From the NCBI GenBank assembly GCA_017467535.1, contig JAFUST010000019.1:1-46747 (forward strand): a DNA stretch of 46,747 bases, read 5' to 3'. The notes under the pieces were generated by a model. The model ran no database searches. It was not told where the DNA came from and saw only the letters and a list, made by a program, of their open reading frames with translations. This document shows positions 1-6,890 of the stretch, in pieces; position 1 is the stretch's first letter; every line of letters starts with the position of its first letter. The DNA is from Prevotella sp. (GTDB lineage: Bacteria > Bacteroidota > Bacteroidia > Bacteroidales > Bacteroidaceae). Made by a program: the position numbers and the translations under genes.

Positions 1-136
1 CCACGTAATGAGAATTAGAGATAATAAACATTATAAACAAATAACAAAAGAGTTAAGTACGAAGAGCCGTGTGATGGGAGACTGTCAAGCACGGTTCCGA
101 GAGAAGGGAGGGTGAAAGTCCCTCAACTTACTCGAC
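1..136 (+). mobile_element. Group II intron, 3' end only (domains V and VI)
   Basis: Positions 64-97 fold as a 34-nt group II intron domain V: it starts GAGCCGUG, has a GAGA-type loop region and closes with CACGGUUC, with the catalytic AGC triad at 65-67. Just downstream, GAGGG (108-112) pairs with CCCUC (120-124) as a short domain VI. Unpaired As at 125-126 are the likely lariat branch point. The 3' splice site is inferred, from the usual 7-8 nt spacing and the AY end, to be near C136. The reverse transcriptase ORF and domains I-IV lie outside the window to the left, so whether the intron is full length cannot be judged. Confidence 0.85.
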
Positions 137-942
137 CAAAGGGTACAAATAACAAGGAGAAATGGTCATTAACGTATAGTGATGCAAAGTCAGCCTACCT
201 GATTACAAATGTGAATTCACCAGGGAGGTTTTTAGGAAAGTATCTGACCTCAAATCTGTATATCAAGGCATATCTTACAACGTCACCAGCAGATTATCCT
301 GTGGTCTACTTATACCGCAAAGTCGGCACCTCTATCAACCTCGCTGCCGCTTGCACCGACGGCACGAAGTACTATGGGACTTATAGTAGTGGGAGTGCGT
401 TTGTGGTGCCGGAGGATCTGACGGTGTCGGAGATTAAGGTGGTCGACGGGAAACTGACGATGGGAAACTATGAGACGGGAGCCGTGGTGCCTGCTAATAC
501 GGGCGTGATGGTCTGTTCGTCTACCTCGGGGGCTCATAGCGTGACGCTGACGAGTGAGGCTGGCAGTTCGGTGTTTGGAGACGCGAATATGCTGAGGCCT
601 TCGGGCAGCGGCATTACGGCTGAGGCGATGGCAAGTGCTGATGCTGGATACAAGTACTATCGACTGACAATGCATAACAATGAGACGCTGGGCTTCTACT
701 GGGGTGCGGCTGATGGCGCGGCTTTTGCGCTGGCTGCCAATAAGGCTTATCTGGCTGTGCCGACTGGTAGCGCGGCTCGTCTGGCTGGCTTTGGTATGAC
801 GGGCGGTGAGGCTACTGGCATCGAGGCGGTGGCCGGCGAGAAAGGCAACGGCGAGACCTATAACCTGCTGGGTCAGCGGGTGACGGCTTCACAAGCCAAG
901 GGTATCGTAATCAGGAACGGAAAGAAACGTGTGGTTAAATGA
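137..942 (+). CDS. Surface/secreted protein, 3' exon only (interrupted by group II intron)
   Basis: This is the C-terminal part of a Prevotella-type secreted protein. No credible start exists: the only upstream in-frame start (GTG at 112) lies inside intron domain VI, so the N-terminal part must be outside the window, on the other side of the intron. The readable part has a beta-rich domain (KYYGTYSS, VVPANTGVMV, KYYRLTMHN, GFYWGAADG, ANKAYLAVP) that I recall from many Prevotella surface proteins. It ends in a tail of the form YNLLGQRV...KGIVIRNGKKRVVK, like the tails of the GH53 and MBG proteins in this window. Up to about 300 the DNA is AT-richer than the rest of the gene. Function unknown. 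The protein would be intact only if the intron splices or the upstream exon is present. A 50-residue ORF starts 14 nt after the stop. Confidence 0.7.
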
Positions 943-956
943 GAGGAGGACGGACA

Positions 957-1109
957 ATGAAGACATATATTGAACCAGAAATAGACATCGTTTACCTGAA
1001 GCCGGAATCGGCCTTGCTGGCTGGCTCCGGTGTGCAGGATTCTCTTGGGGATGAATATAATGACGGGGATGAGTCGTACAGCCCCTCGCTTGGACTCTGG
1101 GAGGAATAG
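957..1109 (+). CDS. Small leader-peptide-like protein, 50 aa
   Basis: The 50-codon ORF has a good GAGGA ribosome site 6-8 nt before its ATG and begins 14 nt after the surface-protein stop. The product starts MKTYIEPEIDIVYLKPESAL, then LAGSG, then an acidic/polar variable end finishing LGLWEE. The pattern MKxYxxPxIxxVxLxxExxL-(C/A)xSG is shared with the 46-aa ORF at 41772-41912, which also directly follows a surface protein with a GKKxVVK tail. No transmembrane segment is visible. Such short ORFs are common in Bacteroidales but I know of no assigned function. The layout, a conserved N-terminal half, a small-residue SG junction and a variable C-terminal half, resembles a leader-core precursor, but no processing enzyme is nearby. 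Confidence 0.7.
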   Translation: MKTYIEPEIDIVYLKPESALLAGSGVQDSLGDEYNDGDESYSPSLGLWEE

Positions 1110-1150
1110 TTTCTTGCAGCGGACAACAGGACTAAAGGACTTCTGTATGC

Positions 1151-1187
1151 AAAAAAACAAGTCGCTCAAACGAGCGACTTGTTTTTT
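1151..1187. terminator. Bidirectional intrinsic terminator
   Basis: A long perfect stem, ACAAGTCGCTC against GAGCGACTTGT, has an AAAC loop and is flanked by A6 on the left and T6 on the right. It therefore reads as a terminator on both strands. It separates the plus-strand small ORF (ends 1109) from the convergent M23 peptidase gene (stop at 1190). Confidence 0.9.
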
Positions 1188-1189
1188 GT

Positions 1190-2128
1190 TTATTTGTACT
1201 TGAGGATCTGGCCGGGCTTCAGTTTGACGTTCTTGCCGATGCGGTTCAGGCTGCAGAGGGCGCTGACGCTGGTGTGGTGCTTGCGGGCAATGGCTGAGAG
1301 CGTCTCGCCGCGCTTCACCTTGTGATAGCGCACATTGTTGTTGGCCTGGGCCTTGCCGGAGCCGGGCACCTCAGCGTAGTTGAGACCGTCGCCACCGCGA
1401 TAGACACCGCTAGTGCCGCGCAGACGGGTGGCCTGCGATGACTCATGGTTGTAGGTGGAGCGGCGGAAGGTCCATTCGTCGCCGATGACGTCCTGGTTCT
1501 TGAAGTCGAACATGATGGCGGGGTTGAGGGCTACGCCTGCCAGACGGGTCTCGAAGTGCAGGTGGGAGCCGGTGCTACGACCAGTGTTGCCGCCCAGACC
1601 GATGACATCGCCGGCGCGAACCTCCTGGTTCTCGCTGACCAGTTGCTTCGAAAGGTGACCGTAGTAAGTCTCCAGTCCGTTGGGGTGGCGGATGACCACA
1701 TACTTGCCATAGCCGCGAGCCTCATACTTCACCACGCGCACCTTGCCGCTGAAGGCAGCACGGATGGTGTCGCCAATGTAAACCTTGATGTCCAAGCCCT
1801 TGTGCTGACGGCCCCAGCGTGCACCGAAGTTGGAGGTGATCACGCGGCTGGGCGTAGGCATGCAGAAATCGCGCAGGTCGATGCGGAACGAGTCGGGCAG
1901 GTTGGCCGGCACGTGGGTGTAACTGTTGCTCCACTCCTCGTAGAGGTCGGTAGCGGGTGCTTCCCACACTTCGTTCATGATCAACTGTTGTAGCATCACT
2001 GAGTCGACGGCCTTCACCTTGCGGTCGATGGGGGCCTGATTGGCCAGCAGGTCTTGGCCGGCCATTGGCAGGGCGGCCAGCGATGCGAGTGCGACAAGTG
2101 ACAGTTTCTTTATTTGCTTGAATATCAT
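1190..2128 (-). CDS. M23 family metallopeptidase with C-terminal LysM
   Basis: Secreted peptidoglycan hydrolase of 312 aa. A signal peptide covers about residues 1-24 (basic start, then LVALASLAALPMAG). An M23/LytM domain follows (about 95-205) with zinc ligands H109xxxD113 and the HLH motif (H189, H191) in GSHLHFE. A LysM repeat, about 267-312 (VKRGETLSAIARKH...KLKPGQILKYK), should anchor it to the cell wall. The full ligand set suggests an active endopeptidase acting on peptide cross-links, unlike the degenerate EnvC/NlpD type. It is transcribed alone, from a -7 box at 2168-2176, and ends at a bidirectional terminator. The substrate bond cannot be told from sequence. Confidence 0.93.
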   Translation of the reverse strand: MIFKQIKKLSLVALASLAALPMAGQDLLANQAPIDRKVKAVDSVMLQQLIMNEVWEAPATDLYEEWSNSYTHVPANLPDSFRIDLRDFCMPTPSRVITSNFGARWGRQHKGLDIKVYIGDTIRAAFSGKVRVVKYEARGYGKYVVIRHPNGLETYYGHLSKQLVSENQEVRAGDVIGLGGNTGRSTGSHLHFETRLAGVALNPAIMFDFKNQDVIGDEWTFRRSTYNHESSQATRLRGTSGVYRGGDGLNYAEVPGSGKAQANNNVRYHKVKRGETLSAIARKHHTSVSALCSLNRIGKNVKLKPGQILKYK

Positions 2129-2167
2129 AGGTTATGTTATTTTCGTTCGGTCAGTCAATAAATCGGT

Positions 2168-2176
2168 GCAAAGGTA
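2168..2176 (-). promoter_or_regulatory. Promoter -7 box for M23 peptidase
   Basis: On the minus strand this reads TACCTTTGC, matching Bacteroidetes TAnnTTTG. It lies about 40 bp upstream of the ATG at 2128. I see no clear -33 TTG. Confidence 0.65.
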
Positions 2177-2238
2177 ATAAATAATTATGGAATATCTATG
2201 CCCTGCGGCGGATTATTTGTGTACTTTTAACATTATCG

Positions 2239-4443
2239 CTACGAAATGGCGGCCCAATTAACATTTGTCTTGCGCAGTTCGCGCAGTCGGCTCCACAGCA
2301 TCTGGTACTTGTCCGACTGGCACAGCGGGTCTTCGTCGATGATTTTCTGGGCCTCGTCGCGGGCCATCTGCACCAGTTGGCCGTCGCGGGCAATGTTGGC
2401 AATCTTCAGGTCGAAGGCCATGCCGCTCTGCTGCGTGCCCTCCAGGTCGCCGGGGCCGCGCAGTTTGAGATCGGCCTCGGCGATGCGGAAGCCGTCATTG
2501 GTCTCGCACATGATGTCGATGCGCTTGCGGGTCTCCTCGCTTAGTTTGTAGTTGGTCACGAGGATACAGAAACTCTGGTCGGCACCGCGGCCCACGCGGC
2601 CTCGCAACTGGTGGAGTTGGCTGAGGCCGAAGCGCTGGGCGTCGAGGATGACCATCACCGAGGCGTTGGGCACGTTGACACCCACCTCGATGACCGTCGT
2701 GGCCACGAGAATCTGGGTCTCGCCGCTGACGAACTTCTGCATCTCGGCCTCCTTGTCCTTGGGCTTCATCTTGCCGTGCACCTTGCTCAGGCGGAACTCG
2801 GGGAAGGCCTCGCGTAACACCTCGAAGCCCTGCTCCAGATTCTTCAGGTCGCTCTTCGCACTTTCCTCAATCAGCGGGAAGACGATGTAGACCTGACGGC
2901 CCTCGCGAATCTGGCGGCGGATGCCGTCGTAGAGCGAGGTCATGCGGCTGTCGAAGACGTGGCTCGTCTGGATGGGCTTGCGGCCGGGCGGCAGTTCGTC
3001 GATGACGCTCACGTCCAGGTCGCCATAGAGCGTCATGGCCAGCGTGCGTGGAATGGGGGTGGCCGTCATGACCAGTACGTGGGGAAGAGACTCTCCCCCG
3101 GCCCCTCCCTGTGAGGGAGGGGAGTAGTTTGTTTCGCGATGGTTGAAGTTGGTGCTCACAGAGGTATCTGCTCCCCTCCCTGCGGGGAGGGGCTGGGGGA
3201 GGGTCTTTCCCCATAGTTTGGCGCGCTGGGCCACGCCGAAGCGGTGTTGCTCGTCGATGACCACCAGTCCGAGATGGGCGAACTGCACGGTGTCCTCGAT
3301 GATGGCGTGAGTGCCTACCAATATTTGCACCTCGCCGGAGAGCAGGCCGTCGAGCACCTCCTGACGCTTCTTGCCTTTTACGATGCCGGTGAGCAGTTCC
3401 ACGCGGATTGGCATGCCCTTCAGAAACTCGCGGATGGTGGCCAGATGCTGCTCGGCCAGTATCTCCGTGGGGGCCATGATGCAAGCCTGATAGCCGTTGT
3501 CCAGTGCGATGAGCATGGTCATGAGGGCCACCAGCGTCTTGCCGCTGCCCACGTCGCCCTGCAGCAGCCGGTTCATCTGCCGGCCGGAGCACAGGTCCTG
3601 GCGTATCTCGCGCATCACCCGCTTCTGGGCGCCGGTCAGCGAGAAGGGCAGGTTGTGGGCATAGAAGTCGTTGAAGATGTCGCCGATGCGATTGAAGACG
3701 AAACCGCCGTATTTGCGCCGCTGGTCGCTCGCGTACCTTAATATATTAAGTTGAACGAAGAAGAGTTCCTCGAACTTCATGCGGACACGGGCCCGCTCCA
3801 GGTCTTTGGTGTTTTGGGGGTAGTGCAGGGTGCGCAGGGCCAGGTCGCGCTCCATCAGGTGGAGCGGGGCCGTGATGAAGGGGGGAATGGTCTCGGGGAG
3901 CGGGTCCTTCAGTTGGGTGATGAGCGTCTTGGTCAGTCGCTCTACGGAACGGGAAGTCAGGCCGGCCTTCTTCATCTTCTCCGTGGTGTTGTAGTAGGGC
4001 TGCATGCCCATAGCGGTGGTGTCTACCTTCGAGGCATCGTCCAGGTCGGGATGCTGCACCTGTATGCGGTTGTTGAAGACCGACGGGCGCCCGAAGAGCA
4101 GATAGTCCTTGCCAATCAGGTAGTGCTGCTTGGCATATTTGCCGCCGTTGAACCACACGAGGTCCATGATTGCGGTGCCATCGGTGAAGTGAGCCACCAC
4201 ACGCTCCTTGCGCAGTCCCATCTCGAAGGTCTCGAAACTCAGGATGTGGCCCACCACCTGCACGAAGGGCATGTCGCCGGTCAGTTCGCGGATGGTGTAG
4301 ACCTTCGAGCGGTCCACGTATTTGTAGGGATAGTACTCGAGCAGGTCGCCAAAAGTCTCGATGCCGAGTTCCTGACTCAGCATCTTCCTGCGGTTGGGCC
4401 CCACGCCCGGCAGGTACTTGATGTCCTGTTCGAGGATGTTCAT
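2239..4443 (-). CDS. recG: ATP-dependent DNA helicase RecG
   Basis: Branch-migration helicase that reverses stalled forks and processes Holliday junctions. It has an N-terminal wedge/OB region (residues 1-250, starting LPGVGPNRRKML), Walker A GDVGSGKT at 296-303, DEQH at 397-400, TATP at 460-463, and a helicase C domain with QLRGRVGRG followed by the RecG tail. At 734 aa it is longer than the usual ~690-700. The excess is a glycine/proline-rich in-frame insert at about residues 415-453 (LPQPLPAGRG...SPPSQGGAGG), between motifs II and III. It is encoded by two inverted palindromic repeats (3089-3127, 3169-3207). E. coli RecG has only a short loop there. The helicase motifs are intact, so the protein is probably functional. 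Likely cotranscribed with ispD upstream. Confidence 0.95.
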   Translation of the reverse strand: MNILEQDIKYLPGVGPNRRKMLSQELGIETFGDLLEYYPYKYVDRSKVYTIRELTGDMPFVQVVGHILSFETFEMGLRKERVVAHFTDGTAIMDLVWFNGGKYAKQHYLIGKDYLLFGRPSVFNNRIQVQHPDLDDASKVDTTAMGMQPYYNTTEKMKKAGLTSRSVERLTKTLITQLKDPLPETIPPFITAPLHLMERDLALRTLHYPQNTKDLERARVRMKFEELFFVQLNILRYASDQRRKYGGFVFNRIGDIFNDFYAHNLPFSLTGAQKRVMREIRQDLCSGRQMNRLLQGDVGSGKTLVALMTMLIALDNGYQACIMAPTEILAEQHLATIREFLKGMPIRVELLTGIVKGKKRQEVLDGLLSGEVQILVGTHAIIEDTVQFAHLGLVVIDEQHRFGVAQRAKLWGKTLPQPLPAGRGADTSVSTNFNHRETNYSPPSQGGAGGESLPHVLVMTATPIPRTLAMTLYGDLDVSVIDELPPGRKPIQTSHVFDSRMTSLYDGIRRQIREGRQVYIVFPLIEESAKSDLKNLEQGFEVLREAFPEFRLSKVHGKMKPKDKEAEMQKFVSGETQILVATTVIEVGVNVPNASVMVILDAQRFGLSQLHQLRGRVGRGADQSFCILVTNYKLSEETRKRIDIMCETNDGFRIAEADLKLRGPGDLEGTQQSGMAFDLKIANIARDGQLVQMARDEAQKIIDEDPLCQSDKYQMLWSRLRELRKTNVNWAAIS
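3089..3207. repeat. Palindromic element pair inserted in frame in recG
   Basis: Two GC-rich palindromes in inverted orientation, 3089-3127 and 3169-3207, are separated by about 41 bp. Each has the build CTCCCCC-nn-CCCCTCC-loop-GGAGGGG-AG. The reverse complement of the right copy matches the left at most positions. The whole stretch is open in the recG frame and encodes the extra loop between helicase motifs II and III. The build matches the repeats at 24116-24157, 24574-24614 and 25181-25221, but no nuclease ORF lies between the ends here. Confidence 0.88.
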
Positions 4444-4457
4444 CTCCTTTCCCGTTT

Positions 4458-4499
4458 AACGGTTATTGTTTATTGTCTAACGGTTATTGTTTATTGTCT
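4458..4499. repeat. Heptanucleotide array, ispD-recG junction
   Basis: A 21-bp unit occurs twice with no break, and each unit is three heptads (AACGGTT ATTGTTT ATTGTCT). On the minus strand the second copy encodes the last residues and the TAA stop of ispD (stop at 4491-4493). Confidence 0.8.
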
Positions 4500-5207
4500 T
4501 AAAAGTGTTTCGGCTATCTTAAGGTCGAAGGGGGTGGTAATCTTGATGTTTTCGCGGTTGCCGTCGACCATCGCTACGGCGTGACCGTAGGCCTCCACCA
4601 CCGAGGCGTCGTCGGTGAAGGTCTCGCTGTAGGGCTGGCGGTTGGCAGCCTTAAGCAGTTGGATGTCGAAGGTCTGCGGGGTCTGCACCAGTCGGTAGTC
4701 GGCGCGATAGACATTGCCTTTCTCCACGTGGCGCAAGGTCTCAACCACCGGTGTCACGGGGATGACGGCCTTGTGCTGGCGGGCTGCTTCATAGCAGGAG
4801 CGGATGACCTCTACCGCCACGAAGGGACGCACCCCGTCGTGCACCCCGACCACGCCCTGAGCATCGTCGGGAATCAAGGCCAAGCCGTGTTGCACGCTGT
4901 GGAAGCGTGTCTCGCCACCGTCGGCCAGCAGATATTTTACTGAGAAATTGTACTTCTCGCACAGGGCGTGCCAGTAGTCCTGCTGACTTTTCGGCAGCAC
5001 CAGGATGATCTGCAGGTCGGGGGAGTACTCTCGGAACCGCTCGATGGTTCGCATCAGCACCGGCCGCCCGCCGATGGGCAGGAACTGCTTGGGTATCTCT
5101 CCTCCCATGCGCAGGCCTTTGCCGCCTGCCACAATGATTACGTATGAGCCCCCTAAGTTAGGGGGTTGGGGGTCTGAACAAGCAGCCCCCATCTTCATTC
5201 CAGTCAT
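4491..5207 (-). CDS. ispD: 2-C-methyl-D-erythritol 4-phosphate cytidylyltransferase
   Basis: Third step of the MEP isoprenoid pathway: CTP plus MEP gives CDP-ME. The nucleotide-binding motif [21 protein letters not shown] starts at about residue 22, followed by [16 protein letters not shown] and the C-terminal [12 protein letters not shown] and [11 protein letters not shown] motifs. IspD proteins normally begin 1-3 residues before the YVIIVAGG segment. Here about 20 extra residues ([20 protein letters not shown]) precede it, encoded by the palindromic element at 5146-5260, which supplies the start codon. The C-terminal RQ and stop lie in a heptad repeat. Dxr of the same pathway is encoded at 18769-19923. 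Confidence 0.95.
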   Translation of the reverse strand: MTGMKMGAACSDPQPPNLGGSYVIIVAGGKGLRMGGEIPKQFLPIGGRPVLMRTIERFREYSPDLQIILVLPKSQQDYWHALCEKYNFSVKYLLADGGETRFHSVQHGLALIPDDAQGVVGVHDGVRPFVAVEVIRSCYEAARQHKAVIPVTPVVETLRHVEKGNVYRADYRLVQTPQTFDIQLLKAANRQPYSETFTDDASVVEAYGHAVAMVDGNRENIKITTPFDLKIAETLLRQ

Positions 5208-5260
5208 AATGTCTTGATTTGTGTCTGTTCAGACCCCCAACCCCTAACTTTGGGGGCTCA
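5146..5260. repeat. Palindromic element pair at the DJ-1/ispD junction
   Basis: Inverted copies lie at 5146-5180 (GAGCCCCCTAAGTTAGGGGG..., ending TCTGAACA) and 5226-5260 (reverse complement, near identical), 45 bp apart. Each copy is itself palindromic around CCCCTAA/TTAGGGG. The general build, RCCCCC-AA-CCCC-loop-GGGG, parallels the recG/gmk/nadD family, but the ends differ. The right copy encodes the last residues and the TAG of the DJ-1 gene (5244). The ispD ATG (5207) lies between the two copies. Confidence 0.85.
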
Positions 5261-5816
5261 TGAGGTGCACATAGCGCATGCCGGTGGCGACCTGGCGGGC
5301 GATGTCGGCATTCTTCAACTGAGTGAGCAGTTCGAAGGCAAAGGGGAAGGCGGCGGCGGGACCCTCGCCGGTGGTCACATTGCCATCGACGGTGCAGAGG
5401 TCGCCTGTGTAGGTGGCACCCTCCAGCGTCTGTTCGAAGCCGGGATAGCAGGTGGCACGCTTGCCGCGCAGGATGCCCAGTCCGCCCAGCACGAGCGGCG
5501 CGGCACAGATGGCGGCCACGCGACGGCCGGCAGCATTCTGGCGGAGCTGCGCCTGGCGCACTCCCTCGTGGTTGTTCAGGTTGCTGGCTCCCGGCATACC
5601 GCCCGGCAACATCAGCACATCGGCATCAGCGAAGTCGCAGTCGGTAAACATCGCATCGGCCACCACCTGCACCCGGTGGGCCGTCTCCACGATCTGAGAA
5701 TTCTCCACCACACTCACGGTTACTACCTCCACACCACCGCGACGCAGCACGTCGACGGGTATCAACGCTTCGACATCTTCGAAGCCGTTGGCAAGAAAAA
5801 CATAAACTTTTGCCAT
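5244..5816 (-). CDS. DJ-1/PfpI family protein (YajL/ThiJ type)
   Basis: 190 aa, DJ-1/PfpI fold. The start at 5816 (MAKVYVFLANGFEDVEALIP) is chosen because upstream in-frame codons run through the promoter and give a low-complexity phenylalanine tract. The conserved Glu is in NGFEDVE and the nucleophilic Cys in AAICAAPLVLGGLG, the YajL/DJ-1 elbow. Members have been reported as deglycases, chaperones or oxidative-stress proteins; the activity here is unknown. The last codons (MSPQS, stop) come from a palindromic repeat, so the native C-terminus has probably been replaced. First gene of a likely DJ-1-ispD-recG transcript. Confidence 0.9.
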   Translation of the reverse strand: MAKVYVFLANGFEDVEALIPVDVLRRGGVEVVTVSVVENSQIVETAHRVQVVADAMFTDCDFADADVLMLPGGMPGASNLNNHEGVRQAQLRQNAAGRRVAAICAAPLVLGGLGILRGKRATCYPGFEQTLEGATYTGDLCTVDGNVTTGEGPAAAFPFAFELLTQLKNADIARQVATGMRYVHLMSPQS

Positions 5817-5834
5817 ATTCTCAATTTTAATTTG

Positions 5835-5843
5835 TACTTTTGC
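5835..5843 (+). promoter_or_regulatory. Promoter -7 box for NAD kinase
   Basis: TACTTTTGC, with a TTG at 5810-5812 (22-bp spacer). It faces the DJ-1 promoter, with the two -7 boxes 5 bp apart on opposite strands. RNA polymerase probably cannot occupy both at once. Confidence 0.7.
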
Positions 5844-5848
5844 AGGCA

Positions 5849-5856
5849 CAAAGATA
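5849..5856 (-). promoter_or_regulatory. Promoter -7 box for DJ-1/ispD/recG
   Basis: On the minus strand it reads TATCTTTG, 33 bp upstream of the DJ-1 ATG (5816). It is interleaved with the divergent NAD kinase promoter at 5835-5843. Confidence 0.65.
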
Positions 5857-5893
5857 CGAAATCTTTGTGAAACGCGAAAGAAAAAGAAGAAAT

Positions 5894-6835
5894 ATGTCAT
5901 CGAAGACCCTCACATTTGCCCTCTTTGGCAACCTCTACCAGCAGGAGAAGTCGGCTGCCATCCGTCAGGTGCTGGCTTGTCTGAAAGTGCACGGCGCCCG
6001 TATCGTTGTCGACGAGGAATACTATCATTTCCTGATGGAGATGCCCGGCGTGCAGAGCATCCTGGGCATCCCCGAGACCCCCGGCAACCCGCAGAGTCCG
6101 GAAATCCCCGGCAACTTCCGCTTCTCCACCTTCTGTGGCTGTGACTTTGAGGCCGACTTTGCCATCTCGATGGGTGGCGACGGCACACTGCTGAAGACGG
6201 CCAGCCGAGTGCGGGAGAAGGAGATACCCATCGTGGGCATCAACATGGGACGCCTGGGATTCCTGGCCGATGTGAGTTCCGACGATGTGGAGAACATGGT
6301 CGATGCGCTCTACAGGGGTGACTATTCGGTGGAAGACCGTTCGCTCATCCACGTGGAGACCAACGGCGAGCCGATCGACGGCTATGAGTGTGCGCTGAAC
6401 GACGTGGCCATACTGAAGCGCGACTCGGCCTCGATGATCAGCGTACGGGCCAGTATCAATGGCGAATACCTGACCACCTATCAGGCTGACGGTCTGATCA
6501 TCTCGACGCCCACGGGTTCTACGGCCTACTCGATGTCGAACGGCGGTCCTATCATCGTGCCCCGAGCAGGCGTGAACGTGATGACAGCCGTGGCACCCCA
6601 TTCGCTGAATGTGCGTCCCATCGTCATCCCCGACTCGGCACAGATCGAACTGACGGTGAGCAGTAGGAGCCACACCTTCCTGGTGGCCATCGACGGTCGC
6701 AGCGGCAAGTTGCCCGAAGGTACCACGCTTCGCCTGACCCGTGCCCCCTACATGGTGAAGGTGGTGAAGCGTAGCGGCACGCGCTACTTCTCGACCCTGA
6801 GGGAGAAACTGATGTGGGGAGCGGATGTGAGGTGA
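5894..6835 (+). CDS. nadK: NAD kinase
   Basis: Phosphorylates NAD to NADP using ATP. 313 aa from the ATG at 5894 (MSSKTLTFALFGNLYQ). Earlier in-frame codons overlap the promoter and are rejected. GGDGTLLKT is at 94-102; later come NDVAI, the TPTGSTAYSMSNGGPI motif and a C-terminal beta-rich domain. A proline-rich stretch at about 58-75 (GIPETPGNPQSPEIPGNF) between the first two conserved blocks is longer than I expect for Bacteroidetes NadK and may be another in-frame insertion. The stop overlaps the first base of a heptad array that runs into the next gene, suggesting cotranscription. Confidence 0.96.
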   Translation: MSSKTLTFALFGNLYQQEKSAAIRQVLACLKVHGARIVVDEEYYHFLMEMPGVQSILGIPETPGNPQSPEIPGNFRFSTFCGCDFEADFAISMGGDGTLLKTASRVREKEIPIVGINMGRLGFLADVSSDDVENMVDALYRGDYSVEDRSLIHVETNGEPIDGYECALNDVAILKRDSASMISVRASINGEYLTTYQADGLIISTPTGSTAYSMSNGGPIIVPRAGVNVMTAVAPHSLNVRPIVIPDSAQIELTVSSRSHTFLVAIDGRSGKLPEGTTLRLTRAPYMVKVVKRSGTRYFSTLREKLMWGADVR

Positions 6836-6890
6836 TTGAGGATTGAAAATTGAACATTGAACATTGAAGATTGAACATTGAAAATTGAAG
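6835..6890. repeat. Heptanucleotide array ATTGAAN x8
   Basis: Eight perfectly phased heptads (ATTGAGG, then ATTGAAA/C/G variants) fill the nadK-ABC exporter gap. The last base of the nadK stop and the TTG start of the ABC gene (6885) both lie in the array. Confidence 0.9.

Noticed and set aside
112-136. GTG at 112 as the start of the surface protein
   Set aside because: The codon and the next eight lie in group II intron domain VI, so the frame there is accidental.
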